Positions 23,883 through 36,041 are shown, counted from the first letter of the stretch. The stretch is DNA of 64,000 bases from Hepsetus odoe (GCA_017165825.1 CM029370.1:26554959-26618958); one strand, 5' to 3'. Made by a program: numbers and translations. Notes: generated from the letters alone by a model not told the origin.

Positions 23883-26800
23883 AAAGAGCCCTGTTGGCAT
23901 TCTAGATAATGTTTGATTAGGCAGTCCTAATGTTGTTTCCTACCAAAATGTCACTAATCTGGTTGGAGTGGTTGTTTTCCAACAGATCTGCATGAGACGA
24001 GTCATTTTAGGAAGTAAATTAGGAATCATTATTAACATTTAGATTATCTGAATGTTTTGTTGTCCCTGCATTTGCTTTTAATTTATTCCCCTCTGAAATC
24101 CATTCATCATATTTGTTTTATGTCACAAAATTGCCAGAACCTTTAGATTATTTTTAGATTTAGAGCTTTTAGATGATCATTTTCTGGTGTCTGTTAATCC
24201 CTTACAGTTAAAAAGGCTCTTTTTTTTATATCCTTTGTTCTGAACACATTGCTATGTACTATGCCTCCCTTTGTAATGAACACTCCCTATAACTTCAGCA
24301 TGAATGGGTGGGGCTAAAGTGATGTAGGCAGATTAGGTGAATATACTGATGAATGAGCTCATATAGATTTGCTGCTAAGTTTCCATATACGGACTGTTTT
24401 GAACCCATTCTCTGCATATTAATACTACTTTTTAACATGACCATGTCACCATTTTGCTTATTCACAGACCCTTTGGACACCTTTACATATTTACTCACCA
24501 TGTTAAAGTGCCTTCCTGGGGTTTAAATCAATAAATAGACATCATAGCTATTTGATTCAACTTATATTTTGCCCAATATGTAACATATGGGCAGAAGCTC
24601 CTGTCAGGGTGGCTTGATATTTATAATCAAGTCATTTAAAGAGGACTGAAAAGAAAATAATAGGTACATAGCAGTGTTCCCAGCTTTATTCTAACCTGTG
24701 TCAGGTTGTTATGCTAGATTAATATGGGTTAACACTCACTTTCAGTCACAGCTGTAACCCCTTATGTAGCGGCAACCACACATAAAAGCCCATCCTCAAA
24801 ACCAGCGGGACATCAATAGAGACTCAACTGGGAATTCAACCAAAAAGCCCTGGGGCCCTGCTGGCTAAATCACAAGCACTGCATCACTATGGAGTCCCCA
24901 ATGCAATTCAGAGACAGCTCACGTTCTGGCAATATATCCAGGTTGATTGTGCCCCAAACCTCTGCGGATGCCGTCATGCAGCTGGACTGCATTGTGAAGG
25001 CTCTTTGTCGAGACACTATACCATCAATTAACAGCCCCATGCTGCAGGCATGAGTGGACCTGAAGCCTTCTGGCTTTCATTTATTACCCGAGTGCATAGT
25101 TCAAAGGCGTCATAAAAAGGGCCACGGTGTCACAATGAACACACTGCTGCTTTCCTCCAACTGACTGCCAGCTTTTATTGTACAACTGAAGGAAAAGGAG
25201 ATGTTGGGAAACAAAACCACCAAAAAAAGATCATACAATCCAAGAACCAAAGCGAGTGAACAGGCCAGTCCTTCAAACTCAACACAAAAACCTGAACACT
25301 GTTGACAACAGCTTACCAACACTGCAAACAGCTTTCAGCTTCTTATGTTTCTTTAGTGGCTGATACACAATAACCAGCCATGTTTCTTTTAATGCAAATC
25401 TGGCTCTTTAGCTTTCATTTTAAGATTGGGTTCATAATATTTGATTTTATTTGACGTTATCAAGCATCTGATACATTTATTTCCATCATGGCCGAATGGT
25501 CACTAGTAGGCATGCGGAAAATGGCCACAGTGGTCTCTTATGATTGGCTTGTTGCCTTGTTTTCTTGAGTAGGTAATACAAACACATAATACGAACATGG
25601 CTTTTGGAGAGCTTTAGTTTGCATCGTCCCTGGTTTAATCTTCAGAGTGTCTACAAGCGATGTGAGGTTAAAATGAGTGCAGTGTCAAATAACAGAAATC
25701 CACTTATTCATGCAAGTCCAGTATCCTCACTCAAACCACCTGGAGCGCTCTCTCTAGTCACCTCCCCAATGGTGACAACCCTGCAAGACATGTTTGGAGT
25801 CTTTCTAAATATCTAAGAGCAACATCTCCTACCACGGAATCAAGCCCAGCTGAATTTACTCAACTTCGAGCCAAGTGCATGATGATTTAAACATGCAACA
25901 CCAAACATTTCTTGACCGATCAACAACATTTGGGGGGAAGAGAGTTTCATGCCAGACCAGCACTTCACTCAAAGAGAAACGATTATGTAGGACTCAAGAA
26001 AAGATCTACTCTCCCATGGCTGGATTTGCTCTGTTTGAAGAGGGAAACGCTTGGTATCAGAGAAATGATGAAGGGATAGTGTGGGAGGCATAGTGAGGCT
26101 GTCACAGCTGGGAACATCTCAGCCTGGGCCTACAGTTATTTCCAGAAATTTCCAGAAGATGCATGAATGGTTGAGCGCCCAGGATCATCTCTCCTTGCAG
26201 GAATGCGGATCTAATAGCAGAAAGGTGTGGCTTTCTGACTCTGACTGGTATCGAGTGAAGAATCTGCACGATCACTTTAGGATCATGGTTCACAAGCTAC
26301 TTTTTCATGATCCTAATGGTATTTAAATCTCAACGATTATGCTGAAATGCTTGTGTTTGGTTTCTAGAATAAAAAAAATAGGCAAGGAAGGCTACTCTGA
26401 ACAATATATCAGTGGAAAACGGGTACTGAACACTTACCTATCATGCAAAACCTTTAATTAAGTAGAATCAAGTAAATTAGGAAAAGTATCAGATCAAACC
26501 AACTTCTAATTGACCCTCAACATGAGAAAGAAATTAACTGAATAATAGGGAACTCGTGCATGGTAAAAAATAGACAAAGTTGCATTACTTAATCTTTTGA
26601 CTACCTGGCCTAACACAAACACATATAGAAGATGAAGATGAGGAACATTCAGTTAAATTGACTTAATTTAAATGCCAAACCACAAGGGGGCACTGAGATA
26701 CTCAGCTATACCTGCATATCTCTTATTAAAACATTCATTATTAAGTAGCCTCACAGGCATTGTTATTGAATTTAATTGCCTAATTATATAAGCTTATGTG

Positions 26801-27098
26801 ACTTGCCTGCACCTTGGCACAAGCTCCTCTCACAAAGGTAGATCATAATCAGAACACCCTAGGAGAGCGCAGCCTGCACACACTCAGCTGCTGGGTGGCT
26901 GCTAATGTGTAAAAGTGCTGGTATTTGCTTTAATTAAGGCAAGATGCTTTGTATATATGATAAAAATGAATGCTCACTGTGTTACACATGGATACTTATC
27001 GATACCAAAACATGTTACCCGAATTTTCCACTGAGGCATCACGAGCACTGTGATTTTGTCTTTAGAAAGAGGCCTTGTGCTCCTGTGATCCTGTTGTT

Positions 27099-27350
27099 GG
27101 GGCAGCGGTGGCCTAGTGGTTAGGGCGTTGGCCACATGATCGGAGAATCAGGGGTTCGAACCCCTTCCCGAAAGGTTGCCCTGCGGTACCCTTGAGTAAG
27201 GTGCCATCCCCGTCACTGCTCCCCGGGTGCTTTCAATAGCTGCCCACCGCTGCACGGTGTTTGAGTGTTAAATGCAGAGGTCCAATTTCGTTGCGGTTCA
27301 CTGTCTGCTCTGCTGTGCTGTAATGAGAAGGGTTGTCACTTTCACTTAAA
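27099..27350 (+). mobile_element. tRNA-derived SINE, near full length
   Basis: GGGGCAGCGGTGGCCTAGTGG head with A box, B box GGTTCGAACCC, body CGGTACCCTTGAGTAAGGTG, CCCGGGTGCTTTCAATAGCT, and the tail GTTGTCACTTTCACTTAAA. Reference copy for the CACTTTCACTT-tailed family in this window. Confidence 0.9.
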
Positions 27351-27375
27351 GACAAGACATCAAAAAATCATGAAG

Positions 27376-27537
27376 CGTAGGGCAGTGGAAGCCTTGGAAG
27401 TACCCAGGACTGGAAGGTTGTGGTTTGAATCCCAGCCCTGAGGTACCCTTGAGCAAGGTACTGTCCCTGACACTGCTCCCTGGGTGCTTTACACAAGCAG
27501 AGGTTGAATTTCGTTGTGACAATGACAACTTTCACTA
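27376..27537 (+). mobile_element. tRNA-derived SINE, diverged and internally shortened
   Basis: GGCAGTGGAAGCC head, GTGGTTTGAATCCC B box, GAGGTACCCTTGAGCAAGGT body, TTGAATTTCGTTGTGA and ACTTTCACT tail. Confidence 0.78.
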
Positions 27538-27540
27538 TTA

Positions 27541-27642
27541 CCCATGATTGGAAGGTCATAGGTTGGAGTCCCAGACTCACCTCGGCTATGCCGAGGTGCT
27601 TTTCAGCAAGGTGCCAACACTGCTCCCCGGGCTACTGCTCCA
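27541..27642 (+). mobile_element. tRNA-derived SINE fragment
   Basis: CCATGATTGGAAGGTCATAG head remnant, GGTTGGAGTCCC B box, body to CACTGCTCCCCGGGCTACTG. Third element of the cluster. Confidence 0.6.
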
Positions 27643-27654
27643 CTTCAGTGTTAA

Positions 27655-27900
27655 GGAAAGTGAAAGCAACTATTTATCATTGCCAACACCACAGCACACA
27701 GTGAAGCACAACAGAATGCTTCTCTGCATTTAACTCATTGCAAGAACGTGGAGCAGTGGCCAGCCGTATGCAGCACCCGGGGAGCAGTGTGGACAGCACC
27801 CTGCTCAAGGTTACCTCAGGACAATATACTCACCTGGGGGTTTGAACCCACAACCTTCAAATCAGGATGCCTAGTCTCTAACCACTAGACGGCAGTGGGA
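27655..27900 (-). mobile_element. tRNA-derived SINE, reverse copy
   Basis: Plus strand starts with the reversed tail GGAAAGTGAAAGCAACTATT, runs through GCACCCGGGGAGCAGTG and ends in GGTTTGAACCCACAACCT and CTAACCACTAGACGGCAGTG, the reversed B box and A box. Faces the three forward copies to its left. Confidence 0.85.
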
Positions 27901-28759
27901 GATCTAGTGCACTGTGTGCTATGATGTTCACAATGGCAAATAGACACTTTTACTTCATCTTATTTTTTACCTTCTGAAGAACCATCTGCAACATTAGCTA
28001 CAGCTCTCAGCACTGAATCACAATCACTAACTTGGAGTAAGGAACGGACATGGTGCAAAGCAATCATGAAGAGCATCTCTTCACACCTTAGCATTTTACA
28101 CTAATGCAAATGTGCTAATGTAACATTTCCTCCAGCTGAATGTAGCACTGTATGTCAAGTGTGTCTTGCGGCCTGGACTTTTATGGGCTGCTGAAAGGTT
28201 TTGTCCAATTTAGTGGCTTTTATGCAGTGTTGACCTCTGACAACTTATCCAGCTCTGGCAAATTTTCCACTGCATCTGCTTTATGAGACCTGTGAGAAAA
28301 GAACCAGAATTAGGATTAGGGTCGTTCTTTATCTGCTTTTCAGTTTAGAGCCGATAAACTACAGCCAACTAGGATAACACACTTATATGTGTAGGATGAA
28401 ACCCGTTGTTTCAAATACATTAGCGGTCATAAACATCTCTCCACCATGCACCAGTTTCCATCTGAAAGTAAATCAGCAGTACATTTACTAAAAGACTCTG
28501 CAAACTAATTGGCTGTGTTTATGAAGCCATATTTCCCATTGAGCACAAAAAGGCCTAAACACTTTTTATTATCAGCTATTAGGGAACAGACTCCTTATTT
28601 AAAGCCTTTAAACATTGCTCATTACTGTCTGTTTTTTCACCATTTTCCAGCGTAGATCTTTTCATATTATAGACAACATAATTACATGTAATTCTAAAGT
28701 AATGCCACATGCTGGCCTAATTCATCCTTCATAAAAGGCGTGGGTCGAATGGCGCATTT

Positions 28760-28845
28760 TTAGAGATCAAAAGTGGACTTTAGATCATTCTTCGCCATCT
28801 CCTTCACAGGCTTTTTGATAAAACCTTGCTTCCACAGCGCCTCAG
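28760..28845 (-). other. Weak candidate terminal exon or conserved non-coding block
   Basis: On the minus strand an acceptor-like CCCCCATCAG is followed by an open frame of 28 codons including EALWKQGFIKKPVKEM, ending in TAA. Unrecognised, with no polyadenylation signal directly after it and no partner exon identified. It sits in a repeat-poor stretch, so conserved non-coding DNA is equally likely. Confidence 0.2.
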
Positions 28846-29096
28846 CTGATGGGGGAAAAGAGAATAAAGGACGGATTAAATGAAACATTCAGGAGAGCCC
28901 AAAGTTCAGCCTCACCAAAGCATTAAAAAGAAAGTGCATTTGTCTAGTGTCCAATTTAAAGTGATAGAAGTCAAGAGCTTTGCAGCAGCTCATGAATTTT
29001 TAAAGGATCAATATCTCTGTACAGCTGGTACTGATTCCTGGTCAGTGTTAATTTCTCTTGCCTAAATGTTTTTCCACAGTTTACCGAAGCTCAATC

Positions 29097-29239
29097 ATGG
29101 ATGAACAGATGGATGGATGAATAGAAGGAAAAATGGACAGACAGACAGAAATATAGATAGATAGAAAGACAGACAGACAGACAGACATAGATAGATAGAA
29201 AGACAGATAGACAGGCAGACAGACATATAGATAGATACG

Positions 29240-29287
<48 letters not shown>

Positions 29288-29352
29288 CAGATTGACAGAA
29301 AGAGGGACATGGGGACAGGCCGACAGACGGATGGACGAATGGAGAGATAGAC
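29097..29352. repeat. GATA/GACA (Bkm-type) tetranucleotide array
   Basis: Mixture of GATA and GACA units with a pure (GATA)n core at 29236-29287. The right part (29288-29340) carries a distinctive GACAGGCCGACAGACGG block that recurs, inverted, in the 56-kb array. Serine/leucine/tyrosine-rich frames are artefacts. Confidence 0.97.
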
Positions 29353-30011
29353 ATTACAAGTTATAATATTCATCCTACGCAAGTCCTAAATTGTACCATT
29401 TTAATGTTTTTAGGTTTTCGACCCTAAGAATTCATTAAATGCATCAGTGGAAACTCTAATGTTACATAATTTGTAAGGCTTTAATCTGAAACTCTGGAAT
29501 GAAACGATTCAACTGGAAAAGACTGTGGGCTAATATGGTCTGGAACAAACATTTTATAAAAGTGATCAGGAGGGACGTACTTCAGCATTGCTTAAGCCAA
29601 GCTCAAGTGCCCCTTACGTAATGGAATATAATATGAAGAAACACTGTCTGAAGGTATTATTTCACACAAGCACCAGCTGAAAGCATTTATCTTTACAGAG
29701 GAAGCGCTACAGTCTCAAAACAGGCTCATAAAGGAATCAGTAAGGTTCGTTTTCTTTCATTTTCACCAAGTAACATGTAGCCAAAAGTTAAAGGGACAAA
29801 AATTTCAGCTTGTGCCAAAAATATTCCATCAGCTGAGACAGTCTGGGAGTCCAAATTTTGCTCCATTATTTTAATATATCTAATATAGCTAACAAACACT
29901 AGAGGTCAATAATCACCCAAAACCCCATCCAGCTCTTTATTAAGGTGGTGCACACTTCGTAGATGTGGTTAAGGACACAATAGGACTCATTGTGAGCTGT
30001 GAAAGCAAGTT

Positions 30012-30240
30012 GAAAGTGAAAGTGACAACCCTTGTCATTGCAAAGTCACAGCACAACAAAGTTGGACCTCTGCATTTAACCCATGCACACAAACACTGTG
30101 CAGCTATTGAAAGCACCCAGGGAGCAGTGATAGGGATGGTACCTTGCTCAGGAGTACCTCAGGGAAACCACTGGTAAGGGGTTTGAACCCACAATCTTCC
30201 AAGTCTGTGTCCAACTCCCTCACCTCTAGGCCACCACTGA
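30012..30240 (-). mobile_element. tRNA-derived SINE, reverse copy
   Basis: Reversed tail GAAAGTGAAAGTGACAACCC, body GGTACCTTGCTCAGGAGTAC, reversed B box GGTTTGAACCCACAA and reversed A box CCTCTAGGCCACCACTG. Confidence 0.88.
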
Positions 30241-31570
30241 TACACTGTAGGCAAGCATTTCAGAAAAGACCAGAGTTCATATTCACAAGCAGGATGAAAG
30301 TTTCATGACGGTCATTATCACAAAAACAAATTCTGTATCAGAACTGGATCTTAAAGTGGGCATCCAAAACGAACCCTGGTGTCTAGAGAGAGACTGCCCA
30401 GTTCAGGTATATACCAAACGTTTATTCAGTGGAAGAATATCATGTTTCTGGCAATGATTGCTTTGTAGCTCCAGTGCTTAAATAAAGACCTAAAATTTGG
30501 ACGGCAAATGTGTCTACGCTAATCAGCCACACATGGGATGAGTGGAAAACTGTATAAATGTGATTTTACTTTAATTAAGTAGTTAAATGTACTGACTTAT
30601 AAGACCATGCCTCCCAAAAAGAAAATCTTAAATATTTTGTTGTGAAAGGGTTAGACTGAGATTCGAATTACTTAGAAAGTGTCTAAAATGTAATGTATTA
30701 AAAAATAAATAAATAAATACGATATAATATAATATCATGAAATGAATGGACATAAATACCCCCCCAATCAGACTCTGATTCTTAGTGTATGAAAAGCTAT
30801 GTATTTTTATTTATGTATTTGTATGTATTTTATTTAAAATATGAACAGAACCTTCGATCTCATGTTCTTGCCAACAGAAAAAGGATAACTGGGTGGAGTT
30901 TTGGACACCTCTCCACCTCTGTCCACCTCTCAATCAACCACAGCCTAAAAGGTCCATTTTACTTGGCGATCCTCTAAAAATGCTTTTTGAAAAAATGAGC
31001 TAATCGCAGACGTTCTATGTGGAATAAACAATCGTGACACTTTCGGGTTATCTGTACTGTAGAGACCCGTATTCTCAAAGAGGGAGCATTTTATCACACC
31101 TGAGCGCTCGCTAAGCCATTAACTTTTTGAGTGGCAGTCAGCACGAACCAGTCATGCTGCGCACCTAGTTATCTCAGAGAGTGAAAACCAGACAATAAAG
31201 GGCAGATAGCTTTATCTCGGCTTCAAACGTAAGACAAAGTCAAAAAGTTTGATCGATACTGTCAAAGCTTAGAGAGCCTCGTCTCAGTGTGGCCACTTAA
31301 GCCACTATACACGCCTGTCAGCTCACAAACAACTTTCACTCTGTCTCTTGCTGATAGATGGAAGAAGCTAAAATACTGTGGTTTGAATGCAAAGCGGAAT
31401 GGCAAGGTTAGGCACAGTGGCAGCCTTTCAGCCTAGTGCATAGAAGAGTGAAGCCTGACATGGTGGGCTTGCTTCACTGGTGGGGCAGCTTGCATGTTCT
31501 ACCTGTGTCTGCACAGGAGCCCTCAAAGTATGAAGACATGCGTGAAAGCTGGAATGGAGCTGGTATCTAA

Positions 31571-31779
31571 GGGGCAGTGGTGGCCTAGTGGTTAGGGTGT
31601 TGGTCACAGGATTGAAAGATTGTGGGTTCAAGCCCCTTACCAGTAGTTTGCCATGAGGTACCCTTGAGCAAGGTACCGTCCGCATCCCTGCTCCCTGGGT
31701 GCTTTCAATAGCTGCACCATGTTTGAGTGCATGGGTTAAATTTTGGTGTGCTGTGACAAGGATTGTCACTTTCACTTAA
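31571..31779 (+). mobile_element. tRNA-derived SINE
   Basis: GGGGCAGTGGTGGCCTAGTG head, GGGTTCAAGCCCC B box, GAGGTACCCTTGAGCAAGGT body and GTCACTTTCACTT tail. Confidence 0.9.
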
Positions 31780-31811
31780 ATTACCCCCTAAGTGTGAGTT
31801 TGTTTGTACAT

Positions 31812-31913
31812 CCACCCTGCGATTGACTGGTGATCAGTCCAGGTGGTACCTTTTGCCCAATGAGCGCTGGGATAGGCATCCCCGCTTGGAATAAGTGGTA
31901 AATGAATGGATGG
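31812..31913 (+). mobile_element. RTE-like 3' tail fragment
   Basis: CCCTGCGATTGACTGGTGAT through GGAATAAGTGGTAAATGAAT and GGATGG; homologous in layout to the 3' half of the SINE at 11155. Lies directly after a SINE with the other tail type. Confidence 0.6.
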
Positions 31914-32042
31914 CCTATAGGGCTCCAATAGCATCTGATCCTTTAGAAAGTCAAAGCAGTATTTCTTCCTTAAAAATTGCAATTTTTGAATTCTGAATTG
32001 AATTCGAATCTGATTCTAATCAATTATAATCAACTAAATGCA

Positions 32043-32165
32043 ATTTTTAAGGAAGGAAAGAGGACAAATTATATGTATATGTAGAGGACAGGAAGAAATG
32101 GAGTCGGATGATCCAATGTGGAGAACGCTGAAGGAGGCAATCGAAAGAAGAAGAAGAAGAATATC
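32043..32165 (+). mobile_element. RTE-type LINE 3' end fragment
   Basis: Forward-strand frame contains RGQEEMESDDPMWRTLKEA and ends in an (AGA)n run, the common C-terminus and 3' end of fish RTE elements. The same block is seen reversed at 60111-60165. Confidence 0.7.
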
Positions 32166-33819
32166 CATCCTGTCCCGTCTCTTTTGGCTAGCATTAATTC
32201 AGTTTCCCAGCTCTTATGGTAATGTATCTAAAGTAGGAGGCCTGGCAGTGTCTGCATTTTACCATCTTCCTGATCATGCTATTTCAAGCCATTCTTTTAA
32301 ATGCTTCTTCTCAAGCTTTAACATCATCTGTGTGCTTGTGTGACAGATTTAGATTCAGCCTAATTGCTTTAGCTGGGGAAATGTAGACCTAGATCAGCTG
32401 CAATGGGCATCTGCATCTTATTTTTCCACTTCGTCACGACTGGTGAGGCTGACAAGTGCTTGTATTCCCTATGCAAATGCTGTTCTTGATAAGATACAGG
32501 AGATCAAAATGAAGAAACACCATGAATGTGGCTTTGATTGAAGGGCTGAGCAGATAGAAAAATAACCTTTCTTAAGACATCCGACCTAAGAAGCAATTCC
32601 CTTATTTGTGGAACATGTTCTTGTGTTTGTTTATTGGAAACCACAAAGCAAAGCCTCAGTGGCAGAGGTCAGGCTTTTCCGTAATGGCTGGCAGCATAAA
32701 ATGATTCAGAAGTCCCCATCAGTTAAAAAAGCAGCCCTTTACGTGGTGCCAGGGGGACCGATTTGTAAATGAACCGGTGCTAGACAGGAGGGAATGAAGA
32801 AGAAAACTGCCAGACGTCATTATCTTAGGCCACTGAAAATGAAATTCATGATCCAGCCACTCAAGATAACTGAGATAATTAAGTCATATCCTCTCTCCCA
32901 CAGTGTGTGTATGTATTTAGTGCTTTGTGGGGACCTTTGGACAATTGGATGGGGCCCCAGGTGGGAAAAAATGAAGGCTGTATTAGAGAAAAGCAAAAAT
33001 CTTTTGGTTCCTGTAGTCATCTAAATGGCTAAATAGAATGAATTCCCCAATAAGATAGGAAAACAAACCAAAGCCTGTGTTTACACTCTATCATCCACAT
33101 AACTTCAAGTTCAAATCACTGAGCAATTAGTTTCTTAATTGCGACTGTAATTACAGGACTGGCTCTTAATTTTTGCCATTTTTTCTCTTACTTCACATAA
33201 GGTCTAACCCTGATTAGTCTTTTATAAAGAGGGTCCAGTGTTTTTATTCTTCTCTCTGTCCATTCAGTGAAGTAGCAGGGTTTCTCCTTCTGTTCATTCC
33301 CATATAAATGCGATTTTAGAAAAAAAAAATCAGTTTTAAATGATTCTCTACTGACTCAACACACCTAGATTGGGTTAATATCACATTTCAGCTTCAGTTC
33401 CCACTCAAAACCTTAAAAACACTGATCGAATCTGATTCCGCGCTTCAAGAGACCGGCAGCTGCTGGTGATGGAGAGTTCGAATCAGTTGAGTCGATTCCT
33501 TTGAACTCACAGTTTAATCGAACCGAGCATCCGATCGAACGATTCATTAAATCTCAACTCATTTAGGCTTTCTCTTCTTCACTCATCCCAGCCCTAAAGC
33601 TGCACTGCACGTAGACAATCCCACCAATTGTGGTGTTCCCTGATGATTTTAGCATCTTTATCTGAAAAAGATTTGATTTTTTTTCTTAAAACTTTAAAAT
33701 GGCATGGTGCTACAAGTCTCAACATCACTCATTGTGCAAAATGCCACACATTCATTTCACCCTTTAAAGCTCAGCAGGATGCTCCTCTCATAACATTTTC
33801 ATTGCTGTCTGATCAATGC

Positions 33820-33953
33820 GAAAGTGAAAGTGACTATTTGTCATTGTGAAACACAGCATGCATTGAAACACAACTAAATCCATCCTCTGCAGCCACATCC
33901 AGCACCCGGGGTGCATTTTTGGGGACCGTACCTTGCTCAAGGGTACCCAAGGG
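33820..33953 (-). mobile_element. tRNA-derived SINE, reverse, head missing
   Basis: Reversed tail GAAAGTGAAAGTGACTATTT, then CAGCACCCGGGGTGC and ACCTTGCTCAAGGGTACCCA; broken by a (CA)n run where the head should follow. Confidence 0.83.
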
Positions 33954-33980
33954 CACACACACACACACACACACACACAC
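33953..33980. repeat. (CA)n microsatellite
   Basis: Fourteen CA units abutting the truncated SINE. Confidence 0.95.
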
Positions 33981-34052
33981 TCCCTTAGATGTCCTGTTGT
34001 AAAATGGACCTTTGAATTGAAAAAGCAACCAAGTAATGAAACATATGAATAT

Positions 34053-34086
34053 TATTGTTGTTGTTGTTGTTGTTGTTGTTATTATC
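34053..34086. repeat. (TTG)n microsatellite
   Basis: About ten TTG units. Confidence 0.93.
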
Positions 34087-34095
34087 TATGTCAAC

Positions 34096-34178
34096 TGAAA
34101 GTGAAAGTGACTGTTTGTCATTGTGAAACACACCACAGCACACAGTGAACCACAACGAAACGCTTCCTCTGCTTTTCA
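34096..34178 (-). mobile_element. tRNA-derived SINE tail fragment, reverse
   Basis: GAAAGTGAAAGTGACTGTTT followed by the CACAGCACACAGTGAACCAC block; only the 3' part is kept. A further scrap (GGGGAGCAGTGACGGGGACG) lies at about 34719. Confidence 0.78.
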
Positions 34179-35087
34179 GGCACACTAACGGTGCAGCAGG
34201 AGGTTGGAGTGAAAATCCCTTTACTTTTGTCTTTGTCATTCAGTGTCTCACACTATTAAGCTCACAGAAATTCTTCACCAAAGCTGAGCCCCTGAAGATG
34301 GCAAAGAGCAGTACCTGCAAACAATCACATTCCTAAACACGAAGTCAAGGGTGACAGCTTTACGACTTTGTTTATGGTGGAGAACTGGTAAAGGAAAGAT
34401 AACAGAGATGCTTATGGTGCTGAAATGGGAAAGAATGGGGAACTGAAATGCTAATCATGATGGCAAATATGCAACGGGATTAAGCATGATGGCTTGGGAA
34501 CTATTGATGGGAAAGAACAAATGGGTTGGATTTAAACTCCAAAGGAGGAGAAAAGGTGTTTCATGTGTATTTAAAGTCCAATGTTGGGATGAGCATCAGG
34601 AGCTGCTCCCACTGCACCACCGTTGTTGAAACCCACCCTTAAAGTGGTGCCACATTTCTTTCACTTTGTTTGATTTCTGACTTTGAAAAGGTTTTGGACT
34701 TAGGCTCACACTCGCCCAGGGGAGCAGTGACGGGGACGGTACCTTGGTCAGTTATTATTAATTATTAATAATGACCATGTAAAATCAATAATAATATTAA
34801 GTTTAGAGGTAATTATTTGTAATAATTAAAAAAATGTAATCTATTTAGTCATTTTGGTAATGGTGTTATCATTAGTAATATTATTAATTGTCATAAATGG
34901 CTAAGGTGCTTATGATGATGATGCTGATGAAGATGATACATTAGTATACATTCTGATTATTTTAATTCTTAAAAATATAAATAAAATAATTAACAACAAT
35001 AATAATTTTTATGATACTTATTTAAAATAGTATTTAATATCAGTGCTGTTAGTCATAATGTTATTGTTATAATTCTTAGAACGGGTG

Positions 35088-35118
35088 CTGTTGTTGTTGT
35101 TGTTGTTGTTGTTGTTAT
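35088..35118. repeat. (TTG)n microsatellite
   Basis: About nine TTG units, about 90 bp before the CpG-rich promoter region. Confidence 0.93.
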
Positions 35119-35204
35119 TGGTAGTCTTGATGGTGATTTGACTTGGCCTCATAAAAGTTCAACTGAGTGAATCGATTCTACAGACTCGGCGACAAAGAAC
35201 CGGT

Positions 35205-35535
35205 TCAAAAGAAGTGATTCAGTTCACGAGTCGCTAAACTCAGCCACTTTGGTGCCGCGCGCGCTGCTGGCTCGGGCTGGAACGTCAGGCGGTCGCGTTG
35301 GTAACGGCGCTCTGTCCCGCGTGCCGGTCGGCGCTGCTGCTGCTGTATTGTTGTTTTGTTTGCGCTGCTCGCGGAGTTAGTTGCAGGGTTACTGCGGGCG
35401 GCGGAGCTGCTGGAGGGGACGCGGGTTCTGCGGAGGATGTGAGGCGGTGGAGACTCGCTGGTCCAGCCTGGTCCACTGCGGGCGGGCTGCGGGACACCGG
35501 CTCGGCCCGGACCGAACGGAATATATAGACGGCAA
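35205..35535 (+). promoter_or_regulatory. NKAIN2: CpG-rich promoter region of NKAIN2 with TATA-like box
   Basis: This is the only clear CpG-dense stretch of the window, in otherwise AT-rich DNA. It is rich in GCGCGC, GGCGG and GGGCGGGC-type motifs (possible Sp1 boxes near 35483). A TATA-like element, GGAATATATAGACGG, sits at about 35518-35532 at the right edge, which would place a start site near 35550-35565. It lies about 0.9 kb before the NKAIN2 ATG in the correct orientation. The start site is inference; no transcript evidence is available here. Confidence 0.72.
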
Positions 35536-35691
35536 GTTGGACTCGGTTCACGGCTTGTTTAGTGTTTAGTTTTGTTTTTTTTCTTTTTTTGAGAAAGGAT
35601 AACATTAATGAAAGGGTGACGAGAGACTCAGAGCTGACCGTGTTCATCTGAGGGAGGAGCAGTGAACAGTAAACAACACAGACTCGCTTTG

Positions 35692-36004
35692 TCTCTCTCA
35701 GTCCTTCTCCCTCTCTCAGTCCATCTCTCTCAGTCCATCTCTCTCAGTCCATCTCTCTCAGTCCTTCTCTCTCAGTCCTTCTCTCTCAGTCCTCCCTCTA
35801 TCAGTCCTTCTCCCTCTCTGTCCATCTCTCAGTCCTCCCTCTCTCAGTCCTTCTCCCTCTCTCAGTCCATCTCTCTCAGTCCTTCTCCCTCTCTGTCTCT
35901 CTCTCTCTCTCTATCTCTTTCTCAGTCCTCTCTCTCTCTCTCAGTCCTCTCTCTCTCTCTCAGTCCTTCTCTCTCTCTCTCAGTCCTTCTCTCTCTCTTT
36001 CAGT

Positions 36005-36041
<37 letters not shown>

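Larger units (their letters stand above)
14759..35204. other. TRDN intron 1 / exon 1 region and intergenic interval to NKAIN2
   Basis: TRDN exon 1 (a short coding piece ending in phase 1 after about six or seven codons) must lie here if the gene structure is conserved, but its tiny coding part could not be identified with confidence. Stretches 15410-15960, 16010-19610, 19830-20740, 20810-21200, 21510-23630, 23885-27095, 27910-29095, 29355-30010, 30245-31565, 32170-33818 and 34180-35085 show no gene that I can support. Some, such as 28500-29060, look like low-repeat DNA that might be conserved non-coding sequence. Confidence 0.5.

Noticed and set aside
29097..29352. CRISPR-like regular repeats
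   Set aside because: Tetranucleotide slippage in a vertebrate genome, with no spacers.
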